From the NCBI GenBank assembly GCA_003458705.1, contig QRVH01000005.1, positions 1-64,000 on the forward strand: a stretch of 64,000 nucleotides of DNA. Reading direction: 5' to 3'. Positions 36,228 through 46,305 of this stretch are shown here, in pieces; positions within the stretch are counted from its first letter, which is position 1, and the number at the start of each line of letters is the position of its first letter. Under the pieces are notes generated by a model. The model was given only the letters and a program-made list of their open reading frames with translations, had not been told where the DNA came from and made no database searches. The DNA is from Eubacterium sp. AF22-9 (GTDB lineage Bacteria > Bacillota > Clostridia > Lachnospirales > Lachnospiraceae). The position numbers were made by a program, and so were the translations under genes.

Positions 36228-36653
36228 CTTGGGAAATGCATATTCTTCCTTAATACCAGTAACTTTATTCTTTTTGTTTCCATTGAACCAAATACTATGT
36301 TTTCCTATATTCTTACCCTTTTTATTTGTAACACATTCATCCAAAAATTCTTTTGAAGAAAGAATCCATGTTTTTTCCAATCGTTCTGAATAAAATACAA
36401 AATAAAAATTAGGTGTAAGTTCATGAGTTATCGCTGAAAATAATGCAGCATCGCCATCAGTTACGTCTTTTGACCTAGCTTTAATCTGTATCTCTATGAA
36501 TACACCATCCTCACGTTTTATAACGCAATCTACGCCATGGTCATCAACTAATGGCATATAACAATCTAATCCCTCCATCAGCATATCCCCAACTATTTTG
36601 TATTCCATTCTTTTACCAAATCCAGCAGAATGTCTAAATGAATTATCTATCAT
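36162..36653 (-). CDS. PD-(D/E)XK-like protein inserted between hsdR and hsdM
   Basis: The start MIDNSFRHSAGFGKRMEYK at 36653 has GAGG five bases away and lies ten bases after the hsdR stop. The 163-residue protein has a nuclease-like core at residues 20-70: a conserved Glu helix, GVDCVIKRE, and FIEIQIKARSK, that is an Asp followed by an E-x-Q-x-K strand as in DUF4365-type and other PD-(D/E)XK folds. The rest is Trp/Phe-rich without a further domain. Its place inside an hsd operon suggests a role in restriction or a linked defence function; it could also be a protective partner. The C-terminus is altered by the 47-bp duplication. Bases appear more AT-rich than hsdM. Confidence 0.6.
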   Translation of the reverse strand: MIDNSFRHSAGFGKRMEYKIVGDMLMEGLDCYMPLVDDHGVDCVIKREDGVFIEIQIKARSKDVTDGDAALFSAITHELTPNFYFVFYSERLEKTWILSSKEFLDECVTNKKGKNIGKHSIWFNGNKKNKVTGIKEEYAFPKYDKYLVSDFSRFHAPSMINTW

Positions 36654-36663
36654 ATTATCCTCA

Positions 36664-39035
36664 CTACGCAGAGAAGATTTCATCTTCCAGTTCTTTCACA
36701 GCCTGTTCATATGCTGCTTTACCTCCAAAGGCTTTGACAATCTTCATAGGACTACCAAACTGCTGGAATTCGTGTAACTGTAAAACCTTTGTCTCCTCTA
36801 TCTCTTTCAATCCTTCACTTGCATACTTATCCATAAGTGTTCCCAGAACCTTTTGTGCAAGCTCAGAATACTTATAGAGATATCCTCTCTTTTGAACATT
36901 TTTGATACGCTCTATACGGGTAAGCGGTGCTTTATCATATGCAAGGTGCAGGATTAAATCAAAATCGTCTATATCAGTCTGACCTGTCTCTTCACGAACA
37001 GCATCCAGCAGTACACCATCCTCACGAAGTTCTTCTACGATAGCCTGTTTCTTCTTTGCTTCATTCCACTTCTTAAGGAATACATCTAACCTCGCATACT
37101 GTCCTAAAATATTCTTTCTTGTGTAATCGATAAGACTTTCAGTTATAAGTTTTCCATCCTTATCAATATACTGTATTCTCTCCGACAGAACTTTGACTTC
37201 TACATCCTTGACATAATACTTCTTAGGCTTCTCAGAGCCATCACCATTACCCCAATCATCGCCAGAATCACCAGTATTTCCTGTATTTCCAGTACCTGAA
37301 TTACTGCCAGTATCATCTCCTGTATTTTCAGTATCGTCTTCATTGCCTGTTACTGGATTTACTGGGTCATCGCCAGTAATGTCGATTACTACCTCAGGAT
37401 TACCATCAAAATCTTTATCAGCAAATAATCTTGATGCGTTACGGAAGTCCATAATTGTAAAATATGTTTTTCCATAATCCTCAAGCAGACGAGTACCTCG
37501 GCCAATAATCTGCTTGAATTCTGTCATGGAATTTATATTGTTATCCAACACAATGAGCTTGCACATTTTAGCATCAACACCAGTAGTCATCAGCTTACTT
37601 GTGACTGCTATAACAGGATATGTACTGTCCTCATCAATGAAATTATCCAGTTGGGCTTTACCTTCAGCATTATCTCCAGTTATACGCATAATGTACTTAT
37701 GGTTCTCAGTCCACAGGTCTTTATTCTCAACAATGAGAGCCTGACGCATACGCTCCGCATGCTCCACATCTACGCAGAACACAATGGTCTTACTGAACCT
37801 GTCAGTTTTCTTCAAAAATTCTGTAACTTTCTTTGCAATAACTTTGGTTCTCTCATCAAGTACAAGAGTCCTGTCAAAGTCTTTGATATTATATTCTCTG
37901 TCCTCGATTTCATAGCCATTATCATCAATTTTTCCAGCTTCTGGACGATATCCAACAAGGTCTTTATCAAGTCCTATACGAATGACTTTATATGGAGCAA
38001 GGAATCCATCATTAATTCCCTGTTTCAGAGAATACTCATAAATAGCTTCTCCAAAATATGTTTGTGAAGATGCTTCTTTTGTTTCAATTGGTGTAGCTGT
38101 CATACCTATCTGAGTTGCACCAGAGAAATACTCTAATATTTTTCTCCAAGCAGACTCTTCCTTAGCAGAGCCTCTATGACACTCATCAATGAGTATCAGA
38201 TCAAAGAACTCAGGCTTAAACTGCTTGAATGGCTCTACGCCCTCATCACCAGCTAACTGCTGGTACAATGCAAGATAGATTTCATAAGAACTGTCGAGCT
38301 GTTTATTCTCGACTTTAGTCATTTTACCCCCGAATGGCTTGAAATCACCAGATATTGTCTGGTCTACAAGGACATTCCTATCTGCAAGGAACAATATCTT
38401 CTTTTTAATACCAGCTTTCCATAGTCTGTAGATAATCTGAAAAGCCATGAATGTTTTACCAGTTCCAGTTGCACAGACTAAGAGTACCCTGTCTCTGCCA
38501 CTTGCTACAGCATTTACAGTTCTGTCGATGGCAATTCTCTGATAGTAACGAGGTGTCTTATAACCTGGTGCCCAGTAATATGGCTCTAGCAGAGCTTTCT
38601 CACCAATTTCAGAGAAATTCATCTCATTTACATATCTGTGATACAGTTCATCTGGCGATGGGAACTCATTTAATGAAAGATTGCGAATATCACCAGTTAT
38701 TAAATCCTGCTCTACAAAGCCATCTCCATTGGATGCATATACAAACTTTACATCCAGAGTTTCTGCATACTCTATAGCCTGTTGCAGTCCCGCTCCTACT
38801 GAATGGTTGTTATCCTTAGCTTCTATGATTGCTAATGGAAAATTAGGCTTATAGAATAGCAAATAATCTGCTCGCTTCTGCTTGCCTCGTGAAGTTACAT
38901 TACCCCTTAGGATGATGTGACCTGCTGTGAATGCATACTCATAACGAATCTGCTTTTATCCCAGCCTGATTGCTCTACCGCTGGAGTTATATATCTTGCT
39001 TTTATATCTTCTTCTGAAAGTTTTTCTTTTCCCAT
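36664..39035 (-). CDS. hsdR: Type I restriction enzyme endonuclease/translocase subunit (frame interrupted)
   Basis: HsdR moves along DNA and cuts unmodified targets. The true start is MGKEKLSEEDIKARY at 39035, after GGGGAG. The frame breaks at 38954-38957, where four T's on the + strand should be five; repair joins QSGWDK to KQIRYEYAFTAGH and restores about 790 residues. The nuclease domain has RADYLLFY and LAIIEAKDN (Asp and Glu-x-Lys). Superfamily 2 motor motifs follow: VCATGTGKTFMAF, LILIDECHRGS, GMTATPIE, TTGVDAKMC and QIIGRGTR. A Gly/Asn/Asp/Thr-rich linker of about 45 residues near residue 575 is unusual. As read, the protein would lack its nuclease N-terminus. Confidence 0.92.
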
Positions 39036-39094
39036 ACCCAACACAACTCCCCTCTTTAGTACTCGTAAAATCTTACACATCACTTATAATGTGA

Positions 39095-39123
39095 ATTATA
39101 GCAAAATTGTATTGTTAATGCAA
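39095..39123 (-). promoter_or_regulatory. Sigma-A type promoter for the hsd operon
   Basis: Minus-strand TTGCAT (39118-39123) and TATAAT (39095-39100) with 17-bp spacing, about 60 bp before hsdR. Confidence 0.7.
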
Positions 39124-39282
39124 AATGTCAAACCTCTATTGCTTCTGCAAAATCTTTGGCTAATACAGTCTATAGATTTTTTTATTGTTCTATGCTTTTA
39201 AAAATATTATTTTTATATGGTAATTCTCCACTTTTTATAGTATAATATTTTCATTATTTATTTAAAGGAGCAACTTAATTAT

Positions 39283-40131
39283 ATGCTTGTATTCATAGAC
39301 GAAAGCGGATATCCTCGCCCTACTGACGAAAGCGGATATCCTCGCCCTACTGATTCAACCAAAAATCCAATTTTACTTGGAGTTTGTATCATGAAAATGA
39401 TATTAAACCTATAACAAATCAGATATATAAATTAAAAGAAATGATTTATGGGAAACAAGACGAAATAAAATCTACAAAACTTATTCGTGAAGCGACTATT
39501 ACAAAAAATCGAACAAATAATAAAACTTATGTTGAAGGCATGGTAGACATCATCACTTCTTATGACGCTGCTATTTTTGCTGTAATTATGGACAAACCAG
39601 ATGAATCAATTATTGTACCCGTACATCATCTTCCAAAACAATATTATCTATTATTAAAAAAAGTGGAATTTTATTGCAACCATCATCACTATGGGAAAGC
39701 AATGATGATATTTGATGAGGTACATGAAGAAGCTGATAGAAAAATTGCTGAAGCCATTACTGGCTTTTTGTTCAAAACAAATTTTGGACGTTCTTTCCAT
39801 CACATATTAGAAATGCCATTGTTTGTCAGTTCTGCTGTAACTCCCGCAGTACAGTTTGCTGATATATTTGCTGGTATCGTAAGACATTATTATGAAAACG
39901 AACTTGATCAAAAAGAACCAGAAACAAAATTTCAAAAATGGATTGTAAAGCTCTTTACCCAATTACATAATATCACAGAGAATAACTATATTCCAAAATC
40001 TCACTTTTTAGAATATGGTTTCCAAAAAATAGGCAAAAAATTTTTCATACCCTGTAAGTGAAAAATTTTCCACACTTGATAAGGATGAAAATCTTTTAGA
40101 TGAATATATTCCGGAAGATTTTTCAGAATAA
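39283..40131 (+). CDS. DUF3800 protein (two frame breaks, duplicated acidic motif)
   Basis: The start MLVFIDESGYPRPT at 39283 has AAAGGAG 12 bases upstream and a TATAAT at 39241. DUF3800 proteins begin with this FIDESG strand, a putative metal-binding acidic motif of an RNase H-like fold; function is unassigned, and many lie in defence or mobile regions. Here a perfect 27-bp duplication repeats DESGYPRPT. A missing T near 39387 and an extra C at 40050-40052 break the frame. After repair about 282 residues result: NPILLGVC joins YHENDIKPI, and KFFIP joins VSEKFSTLDKDE. The Asp/Glu motifs IFDEVHEEAD and VQFADIFAGIV in the C-terminal half are intact. It is divergent from hsdR. With three anomalies it may be decaying or badly sequenced. 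Confidence 0.7.
39298..39351. repeat. Perfect 27-bp tandem duplication of the DESG motif
   Basis: Copies at 39298-39324 and 39325-39351, in frame, duplicating the acidic N-terminal motif of the DUF3800 protein. Confidence 0.9.
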
Positions 40132-40139
40132 ATATTTAA

Positions 40140-40167
40140 TTGACTTCATATAAATATTGTGTATAAT
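40140..40167 (+). promoter_or_regulatory. Strong sigma-A promoter with no gene downstream
   Basis: TTGACT at 40140-40145 and a perfect TATAAT at 40162-40167, 16 bp apart. The only element between it and a strong terminator 86 bases on is a repeat-bearing stretch. Confidence 0.7.
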
Positions 40168-40196
40168 ATTATTAGAGTCATATGTTGTTCCGTCCT

Positions 40197-40240
40197 GGAG
40201 CTGCGTAGGACTCATTATGGAGCTGCGTAGGACTCATTAT
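40197..40240. repeat. Perfect 22-bp tandem duplication within the candidate small RNA
   Basis: Two identical adjacent copies beginning GGAGCTGCGTAGGACTC. Confidence 0.9.
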
Positions 40241-40252
40241 ATTAGCAATGTG

Positions 40253-40284
40253 TCGCACCTGCAGTTTAGCAGGTGCGATTTTTA
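40253..40284 (+). terminator. Strong intrinsic terminator of the candidate small RNA
   Basis: A perfect 10-bp stem, TCGCACCTGC with GCAGGTGCGA around a six-base loop, is followed by TTTTT. The following 190 bases to the ppdK terminator show no gene. Confidence 0.85.
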
Positions 40285-40471
40285 TAAAAATTTTTTTAAT
40301 AAAACTAAATCAAGATAAAATGATAAACTCAAAATAAATAAAATTTTTCAAATTTACATATCTGTCAAAAATCATTAATACTGACTTTCCTTTAAATATC
40401 CAATAAAACTCTATACACTAATATTGGGTGGAAAACTATTTATTCCCATAAAGCTAGCCGATTTTATTTAA

Positions 40472-40487
40472 AAACATTTCGGGGCAT
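40472..40487 (+). repeat. Island-flanking 16-bp direct repeat, right copy
   Basis: Matches the copy at 32691-32706 at 15 of 16 positions; overlaps the left arm of the ppdK terminator. Confidence 0.3.
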
Positions 40488-40516
40488 GAAAAGCTTTCGC
40501 CTTCCATGCCCCGAAA
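40477..40516 (-). terminator. Rho-independent terminator after ppdK
   Basis: TTTCGGGGCATG and CATGCCCCGAAA form a perfect 12-bp stem; TGTTTTTAAA follows on the minus strand. Confidence 0.85.
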
Positions 40517-40540
40517 CTCGTGTTATGGTCAGAAATTGGA

Positions 40541-43171
40541 TTATTTCTCTTCTGCAATCGCAGCCTGTGCTGCTGCAAGTCTTGCAATAGGTACTCTGAA
40601 TGGTGAGCAGCTCACATAATCAAGCCCAATCTTGTGGCAGAATGCAACTGATGAAGGATCTCCACCATGCTCTCCACAGATACCTATGTGAAGATTCGGA
40701 TTAACCGGTCTTCCAAGCTTTATTGTCATCTCCATAAGCTTGCCTACACCATTCTGGTCAAGCTTTGCAAATGGGTCATTCTCAAATATCTTAGATTCAT
40801 AATATGCATTAAGGAACTTACCAGCGTCATCTCTTGAGAATCCGAATGTCATCTGTGTAAGATCGTTAGTACCAAAGCAGAAGAAATCAGCTTCCTTGGC
40901 AATCTCATCAGCAGTAAGTGCAGCTCTTGGAATCTCAATCATAGTACCAACCTCGTATTCAAGGTCGATTCCTGCTGCCTTAATCTCTTCATCTGCTGTC
41001 TCAACAACAGTCTTCTTTACATACTTTAATTCCTTAACCTCACAGATAAGAGGAATCATAATCTCAGGCTTAACATTCCAGTCAGGATGTGCCTTCTTAA
41101 CATTGATTGCAGCTCTTATAACAGCTCTTGTCTGCATCTTGGCAATCTCTGGATATGTTACTGCAAGACGGCATCCTCTGTGTCCCATCATTGGATTAAA
41201 CTCATGAAGACTTGCAATAATATTCTTAATAGTCTCTACTGACTTGCCCTGTGATTCAGCTAACTTCTTAATATCTTCTTCCTCTGTAGGAACAAATTCA
41301 TGAAGAGGTGGATCAAGGAATCTGATAGTTACAGGATTACCTTCAAGTGCCTCATAAAGTGCTTCGAAATCTCCCTGCTGATATGGCAGAATCTTATCCA
41401 GTGCTGCTTCTCTTTCTTCTACAGTATCAGAACATATCATCTCTCTGAATGCTGCAATTCTGTCCTCTTCAAAGAACATATGCTCAGTACGGCAAAGTCC
41501 GATACCTTCTGCTCCAAGTTCTCTTGCCTTCTTGGCATCCTTAGGAGTATCTGCATTAGTACGAACCTTTAACTTTCTGTACTTATCAGCCCACTCCATA
41601 ACTCTTCCAAACTCTCCTGCAATCTTGGCATCAACCGTAGGAATCTGTCCATCATATATGTTGCCTGTTGTACCATCAATAGATATATAATCTCCTTCAT
41701 GGTATTCCTTGCCTGCAAGTGTGAACTTCTTATTAGCTTCATCCATTGCAATATCACCACAGCCAGATACACAGCAGGTTCCCATACCTCTTGCAACAAC
41801 CGCTGCATGGCTTGTCATACCTCCTCTTACAGTAAGAATACCCTGTGAAGCCTTCATACCTGTAATATCTTCTGGCGATGTCTCAAGTCTTACAAGAACA
41901 ACCTTCTCTCCTCTTGCATTCCACTCTTCTGCGTCTTCTGCTGAGAAAACAATCTTACCACATGCAGCGCCAGGAGATGCTCCAAGACCTCTTCCTGCTG
42001 GAGTTGCAGCCTTAAGTGCAGCTGCATCAAACTGAGGATGAAGAAGTGTATCAAGATTACGAGGATCAATCATTGCAACTGCTTCCTTCTCTGTTCTCAT
42101 CCCCTCATCTACAAGGTCGCATGCAATCTTTAATGCTGCCTGTGCTGTTCTCTTACCATTACGTGTCTGTAACATGAACAGCTTGCCATGCTCTACTGTA
42201 AATTCCATATCCTGCATATCTCTGTAATGTTCTTCCAGAGTTGCACACACATCCTTAAACTGCTCAAATGCTTCCGGGAACTTCTCACTCATTTCCTGAA
42301 TATGCATTGGAGTTCTTACTCCGGCAACAACATCTTCACCCTGTGCGTTAGTAAGGAACTCTCCAAAAAGTCCTTTAGCACCAGTTGCAGGATCTCTTGT
42401 AAATGCTACACCAGTTCCACAGTCATCCCCCATATTACCAAATGCCATAGACTGTACATTAACTGCTGTTCCCCAAGAATAAGGAATATCATTATCTCTT
42501 CTGTATACATTAGCTCTTGGGTTGTCCCATGAACGGAATACAGCTTTTATAGCTCCGTATAACTGTTCCTTAGGATCATCTGGGAAATCCTTGCCAATCT
42601 TAGACTTATATTCAGCCTTAAACTGTGTTGCAAGCTCCTTAAGATCATCCGCTGTAAGCTCTACATCAAGCTTAACCCCTCTCTCATCCTTCATCTTGTC
42701 AATAAGCTCTTCGAAATATTTCTTGCCAACTTCCATAACTACATCTGAATACATCTGGATAAATCTTCTATAACAATCCCATGCCCATCTTGGATTGCCG
42801 GATTTCTGTGCAATTACATTAACAACGTCCTCGTTAAGTCCAAGATTAAGGATTGTATCCATCATACCCGGCATAGAAGCTCTTGCTCCAGAACGAACAG
42901 AAACTAAAAGTGGATTCTCCATATCTCCAAACTTCTTGCCTGTAATCTGTTCCATCTTCTCAATATGTTCGTTAATCTGTCCCATGATCTCATCATTGAT
43001 TTCTCTACCATCCTCGTAATACTGGGTACAAGCTTCCGTAGTAATAGTAAACCCCTGTGGAACCGGAAGACCAATATTAGTCATCTCTGCCAGATTCGCA
43101 CCTTTACCACCGAGAAGCTCACGCATATCTGCGTTACCCTCTGTAAACAAATACACCCATTTCTTTCCCAT
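40541..43171 (-). CDS. ppdK: Pyruvate, phosphate dikinase
   Basis: PpdK interconverts pyruvate, ATP and phosphate with phosphoenolpyruvate, AMP and pyrophosphate. In gut Firmicutes it often replaces or supports pyruvate kinase. The 876-residue protein has GGAGG upstream of MGKKWVYLFTEGNADM. Domains in order: ATP-grasp (GGKGANLAEMTNIGLPVP; VRSGARASMPGMMDT), swivelling His domain (LTVRGGMTSHAAVVARGMG, with the phosphoryl His near residue 455 and GTCCVSGC), and the PEP-binding TIM barrel (GIGLCRTEHMFF; FCFGTNDLTQMTFGFSRDD; GICGEHGGDP; YVSCSPFRVPIARLAAAQ, with the catalytic Cys). Length and motifs are complete. It is monocistronic. Confidence 0.98.
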   Translation of the reverse strand: MGKKWVYLFTEGNADMRELLGGKGANLAEMTNIGLPVPQGFTITTEACTQYYEDGREINDEIMGQINEHIEKMEQITGKKFGDMENPLLVSVRSGARASMPGMMDTILNLGLNEDVVNVIAQKSGNPRWAWDCYRRFIQMYSDVVMEVGKKYFEELIDKMKDERGVKLDVELTADDLKELATQFKAEYKSKIGKDFPDDPKEQLYGAIKAVFRSWDNPRANVYRRDNDIPYSWGTAVNVQSMAFGNMGDDCGTGVAFTRDPATGAKGLFGEFLTNAQGEDVVAGVRTPMHIQEMSEKFPEAFEQFKDVCATLEEHYRDMQDMEFTVEHGKLFMLQTRNGKRTAQAALKIACDLVDEGMRTEKEAVAMIDPRNLDTLLHPQFDAAALKAATPAGRGLGASPGAACGKIVFSAEDAEEWNARGEKVVLVRLETSPEDITGMKASQGILTVRGGMTSHAAVVARGMGTCCVSGCGDIAMDEANKKFTLAGKEYHEGDYISIDGTTGNIYDGQIPTVDAKIAGEFGRVMEWADKYRKLKVRTNADTPKDAKKARELGAEGIGLCRTEHMFFEEDRIAAFREMICSDTVEEREAALDKILPYQQGDFEALYEALEGNPVTIRFLDPPLHEFVPTEEEDIKKLAESQGKSVETIKNIIASLHEFNPMMGHRGCRLAVTYPEIAKMQTRAVIRAAINVKKAHPDWNVKPEIMIPLICEVKELKYVKKTVVETADEEIKAAGIDLEYEVGTMIEIPRAALTADEIAKEADFFCFGTNDLTQMTFGFSRDDAGKFLNAYYESKIFENDPFAKLDQNGVGKLMEMTIKLGRPVNPNLHIGICGEHGGDPSSVAFCHKIGLDYVSCSPFRVPIARLAAAQAAIAEEK

Positions 43172-43232
43172 AACAAAACCTCCATAATTTAATATTCAGT
43201 TATTTAAGTAGTATATTTCTTAGCTTGTTAAA

Positions 43233-43261
43233 ATTATAACATAGTAATCGTTTTCGTGCAA
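43233..43261 (-). promoter_or_regulatory. Sigma-A type promoter for ppdK
   Basis: Minus-strand TTGCAC (43256-43261) and TATAAT (43233-43238), 17 bp apart, about 60 bp upstream of ppdK. Confidence 0.7.
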
Positions 43262-43341
43262 CCATAAATGTATTTATTTTAATACAATTTTATATACAAG
43301 CCTTACATTTACAGAATATGCTTAATATGGGAAAATATTCA

Positions 43342-43350
43342 TGCTATACT
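43342..43350 (+). promoter_or_regulatory. Extended -10 promoter element for the DUF4250 gene
   Basis: TGCTATACT matches the extended -10 form (TGnTATAAT) 55 bp before the start; no good -35 box is visible. Confidence 0.4.
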
Positions 43351-43405
43351 AAATAGTACAACAATAGAGCCATCACTGAAAACACAATATAAGGAGGATT
43401 TTTCT

Positions 43406-43576
43406 ATGCCTAAAGACCCTGTTATGCTTTTAAGCTTTGTCAATACACAACTTCGAGACAATTACAATACTTTAGAGGAACTGTGCAAATCTTATATGAT
43501 TTCTGAGGAAGAAATAACCAATAAGTTAAAATCAATTAATTATGAATATAATAGTGAAAAGAATCAGTTTATTTAA
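43406..43576 (+). CDS. DUF4250 small protein
   Basis: A 56-residue protein starting MPKDPVMLLSFVNTQLRD, with AAGGAGG eight bases upstream. It matches the DUF4250 family along its length: the MLLS-VNTQLRD start, a predicted helix-turn-helix-like middle (LEELCKSYMISEEEITNKL), and the end YEYNSEKNQFI. These proteins are widespread in Clostridia and some Proteobacteria; function is unknown. The small helical fold could bind nucleic acid or act as an adaptor, but nothing here proves it. It lies alone between ppdK and clpB, with its own promoter element and a terminator. Confidence 0.85.
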   Translation: MPKDPVMLLSFVNTQLRDNYNTLEELCKSYMISEEEITNKLKSINYEYNSEKNQFI

Positions 43577-43578
43577 AA

Positions 43579-43621
43579 AGCAGGTATAATATACAGACTC
43601 ACTCTGCACATTACACCTGCT
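43579..43621. terminator. Bidirectional terminator between DUF4250 and clpB
   Basis: AGCAGGTATAAT pairs with ATTACACCTGCT with one mismatch around a 19-base loop; genes converge here. Confidence 0.6.
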
Positions 43622-43635
43622 ATATCAATTACTTA

Positions 43636-46233
43636 TTATTTCTGTCTTGCAGCGGCTCTGGCTGTCAGTTTTCCATCTACAAGGTCAATAACAATATCAT
43701 CCCCTGTATTGATATTGCCTGCAAGTATTAACTTGGCTGCCAGTGTCTCAACTGTCTTCTGGACATATCTCTTAAGCGGTCTTGCACCATACATTGGGTC
43801 AAATCCGTTCTCAACTATGAAATCCTTGGCTGCATCTGTAAGAACAATCTCAAGCTCCTTATCTGCAAGTCTCTTGTTAACATCTGCAACAAGAAGGTTG
43901 ATAATATTGCTGATATTATCCTTAGTAAGAGGCTTGAACATAATTATCTCATCAAGACGGTTAAGAAATTCCGGTCTGAAATGATTCTTTAAATCACCCA
44001 TAACCGCTTCCTCTGCCTCTGGCTTAATTGAACCATCAGGATTAATACCTTCAAGAAGATATGAAGAACCAATGTTACTGGTCATTATGATTATAGTGTT
44101 CTTGAAATCTACAGTTCTTCCCTGTGAATCAGTAATACGACCATCATCAAGTACCTGTAAGAGGACATTAAATACATCTGGATGTGCCTTCTCAACCTCA
44201 TCAAAAAGAACAACTGAATATGGCTTTCTTCTTACAGCTTCTGTAAGCTGTCCACCTTCATCATAACCTACATATCCTGGAGGCGCTCCGATAAGTCTGG
44301 ATACTGAATACTTCTCCATATACTCGGACATATCAAGTCTTACTATATTAGATTCATCATCAAACAGACTCTCAGCCAGTGCCTTTGCAAGCTCTGTCTT
44401 ACCTACACCTGTAGGTCCTAAGAACAGGAATGAACCAATTGGCTTAGTCGGGTCTTTAATACCAGCCTTAGACCTTATGATTGCCTCTGTTACCTTAGTA
44501 ACACCTTCATCCTGACCGATAACTCTCTTGTGGAGCTGTTCATCAAGATTAAGAGTTTTCTGTCTTTCAGACTCACTTAACTTGCTAACCGGAATACCAG
44601 TCCATCTTGATATAATCTTAGCAATCTCTTCCTCTGTAACACTTTCATGGACAAGGCTCATATCTCTGTTACTTGACTTCTTTTCAGCTTCTTCCAAAGC
44701 CTTCTGTGCCTGTGGAAGCTTACCATACTGAAGCTCTGCTGCCTTATTAAGATCATATTCTCTCTTAGCCTGTGCTATCTGGGTATTAATCTGGTCAATC
44801 TCTTCCTTTAACTTACTTACCTGATCAACAGAAGATTTCTCGCTGTCCCATTTAGCTTTCTGGATATTGAAATCAGACCTTAATTCTGACAATTCTTTCT
44901 GTAATGCATCAAGTCTTTCCTTACTAAGATTATCAGTCTCTTTCTTAAGGGCAGCCTCCTCAATCTCAAGCTGCATAATCTTTCTTCTCTTCTCATCAAG
45001 TTCTGCCGGCATTGAATCAAGTTCAGTCTTAATCATTGCACATGCTTCATCTACAAGGTCTATAGCCTTATCTGGCAGAAATCTGTCTGAAATGTATCTG
45101 TCTGACAAAGTAGCTGCACTTACAAGTGCGCCATCTGTAATCTTAACTCCATGGAACACTTCGTATCTGTCCTTAAGACCTCTAAGAATTGAGATAGTAT
45201 CCTCAACTGTAGGTTCATCAACCATAACCGGCTGGAAACGTCTTTCAAGTGCCGGGTCTTTCTCAATATACTCTCTGTGCTCATCAAGAGTTGTAGCACC
45301 TATACAATGAAGTTCACCACGGGCAAGCATTGGTTTTAACATATTACCTGCGTCCATAGCACCTTCTGTCTTACCTGCACCGACAATAGTGTGAATTTCA
45401 TCAATAAACAGAATTATCTGTCCTTCAGATTTCTTAACCTCGTCAAGTACAGCCTTAAGTCTTTCCTCGAATTCACCACGATACTTTGCACCTGCAACAA
45501 GTGCGCCCATATCCAGTGCAAAAAGCTTCTTATCCTTTAAGCCTTCTGGAACATCACCTCTTACAATTCTCTGTGCAAGTCCTTCAACAACTGCTGTTTT
45601 ACCAACACCTGGCTCACCAATAAGAACCGGATTGTTCTTAGTCTTACGGGAAAGAATTCTTATTACATTTCTTATTTCATTATCTCTGCCGATAACCGGA
45701 TCAAGTTTTCCATCCTTGGCTCTTTCTACAAGGTCTGTAGCATATTTGCTAAGAGTATCATAAGTTGCCTCCGGATTATCCGAAGTAACACTCTGGTTAC
45801 CTCTTACTGTCGCAAGGGCTGACAGGAATGATTCCCTGTTAATTCCATATGTCTTAAAAAGCTGCTTTATACCCTTGTTAGGTGCTGCAATCATCGCAAG
45901 CATAAGATGCTCAACAGAAACATATGCATCCCCCATTCTCTTTGCTTCATCTTCTGCATTTACTAAAACCTTATTAAGATCATTGCTTACATAAAGCTGT
46001 ACATTTCCTGAAACCTTATTCTTCTGGCTAAGTAAAGTCTCAATATTTTTAATAAATGTGTCCTTATCAATTCCCATCTTCTCTATCAGGCTCGCGATAA
46101 GACTGTCTTCTATAGTTAAGAGACTGTACAGAAAATGTTCCTGATCAATCTCCTGATTACCATAATCGTAGGCAATCTTCTCGCACTGGTTAACAGCCTC
46201 AATAGACTTCTGTGTAAACTTATTAATGTTCAT
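43636..46233 (-). CDS. clpB: ATP-dependent chaperone ClpB
   Basis: ClpB is a hexameric disaggregase that works with DnaK to rescue aggregated proteins. The 865-residue protein starts after GGAGG. It has a double Clp N-domain (residues 1-145), first AAA+ module with GEPGVGKTA, the long coiled-coil middle domain (about residues 395-525, [20 protein letters not shown]), and second AAA+ module with [16 protein letters not shown] and the pore loop GYVGYDEGG. The middle domain distinguishes ClpB from ClpA and ClpC. A CIRCE element overlaps the -35 region of its promoter, so the HrcA repressor should control it. Confidence 0.98.
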   Translation of the reverse strand: MNINKFTQKSIEAVNQCEKIAYDYGNQEIDQEHFLYSLLTIEDSLIASLIEKMGIDKDTFIKNIETLLSQKNKVSGNVQLYVSNDLNKVLVNAEDEAKRMGDAYVSVEHLMLAMIAAPNKGIKQLFKTYGINRESFLSALATVRGNQSVTSDNPEATYDTLSKYATDLVERAKDGKLDPVIGRDNEIRNVIRILSRKTKNNPVLIGEPGVGKTAVVEGLAQRIVRGDVPEGLKDKKLFALDMGALVAGAKYRGEFEERLKAVLDEVKKSEGQIILFIDEIHTIVGAGKTEGAMDAGNMLKPMLARGELHCIGATTLDEHREYIEKDPALERRFQPVMVDEPTVEDTISILRGLKDRYEVFHGVKITDGALVSAATLSDRYISDRFLPDKAIDLVDEACAMIKTELDSMPAELDEKRRKIMQLEIEEAALKKETDNLSKERLDALQKELSELRSDFNIQKAKWDSEKSSVDQVSKLKEEIDQINTQIAQAKREYDLNKAAELQYGKLPQAQKALEEAEKKSSNRDMSLVHESVTEEEIAKIISRWTGIPVSKLSESERQKTLNLDEQLHKRVIGQDEGVTKVTEAIIRSKAGIKDPTKPIGSFLFLGPTGVGKTELAKALAESLFDDESNIVRLDMSEYMEKYSVSRLIGAPPGYVGYDEGGQLTEAVRRKPYSVVLFDEVEKAHPDVFNVLLQVLDDGRITDSQGRTVDFKNTIIIMTSNIGSSYLLEGINPDGSIKPEAEEAVMGDLKNHFRPEFLNRLDEIIMFKPLTKDNISNIINLLVADVNKRLADKELEIVLTDAAKDFIVENGFDPMYGARPLKRYVQKTVETLAAKLILAGNINTGDDIVIDLVDGKLTARAAARQK

Positions 46234-46305
46234 ACGATTACCTCCTTCTATTACAATGAATGCTTAACTTCACTGTTTATCTATTGTTTTCCTCTTACAA
46301 TTGAT

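Larger units (their letters stand above)
40174..40284 (+). ncRNA. Candidate small RNA of about 110 nt with two tandem 22-nt repeats
   Basis: A near-consensus promoter directly upstream and a strong intrinsic terminator define a short transcript with no reading frame that has a ribosome site (the only ATG, at 40183, opens an eight-codon frame). It contains two perfect copies of a 22-nt unit (40197-40218 and 40219-40240). Part of it can pair locally: GTCCT with AGGAC around the first unit. It lies just after the DUF3800 gene, which may lack its own terminator. No Rfam family was recognised by eye. Repeat RNA with promoter and terminator recalls type III antitoxin RNAs, but no toxin gene follows. 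A regulatory RNA or relic are alternatives. Confidence 0.5.

Noticed and set aside
38862-39035. Separate short gene upstream of hsdR
   Set aside because: It is the HsdR N-terminus in another frame caused by one missing base in a T-run.
40197-40240. CRISPR-like repeats
   Set aside because: Two copies only, directly adjacent, with no spacers and no cas genes.
40140-40540. Complete type III toxin-antitoxin locus
   Set aside because: Promoter, repeats and terminator are present, but no toxin gene follows; the next gene is ppdK on the other strand.
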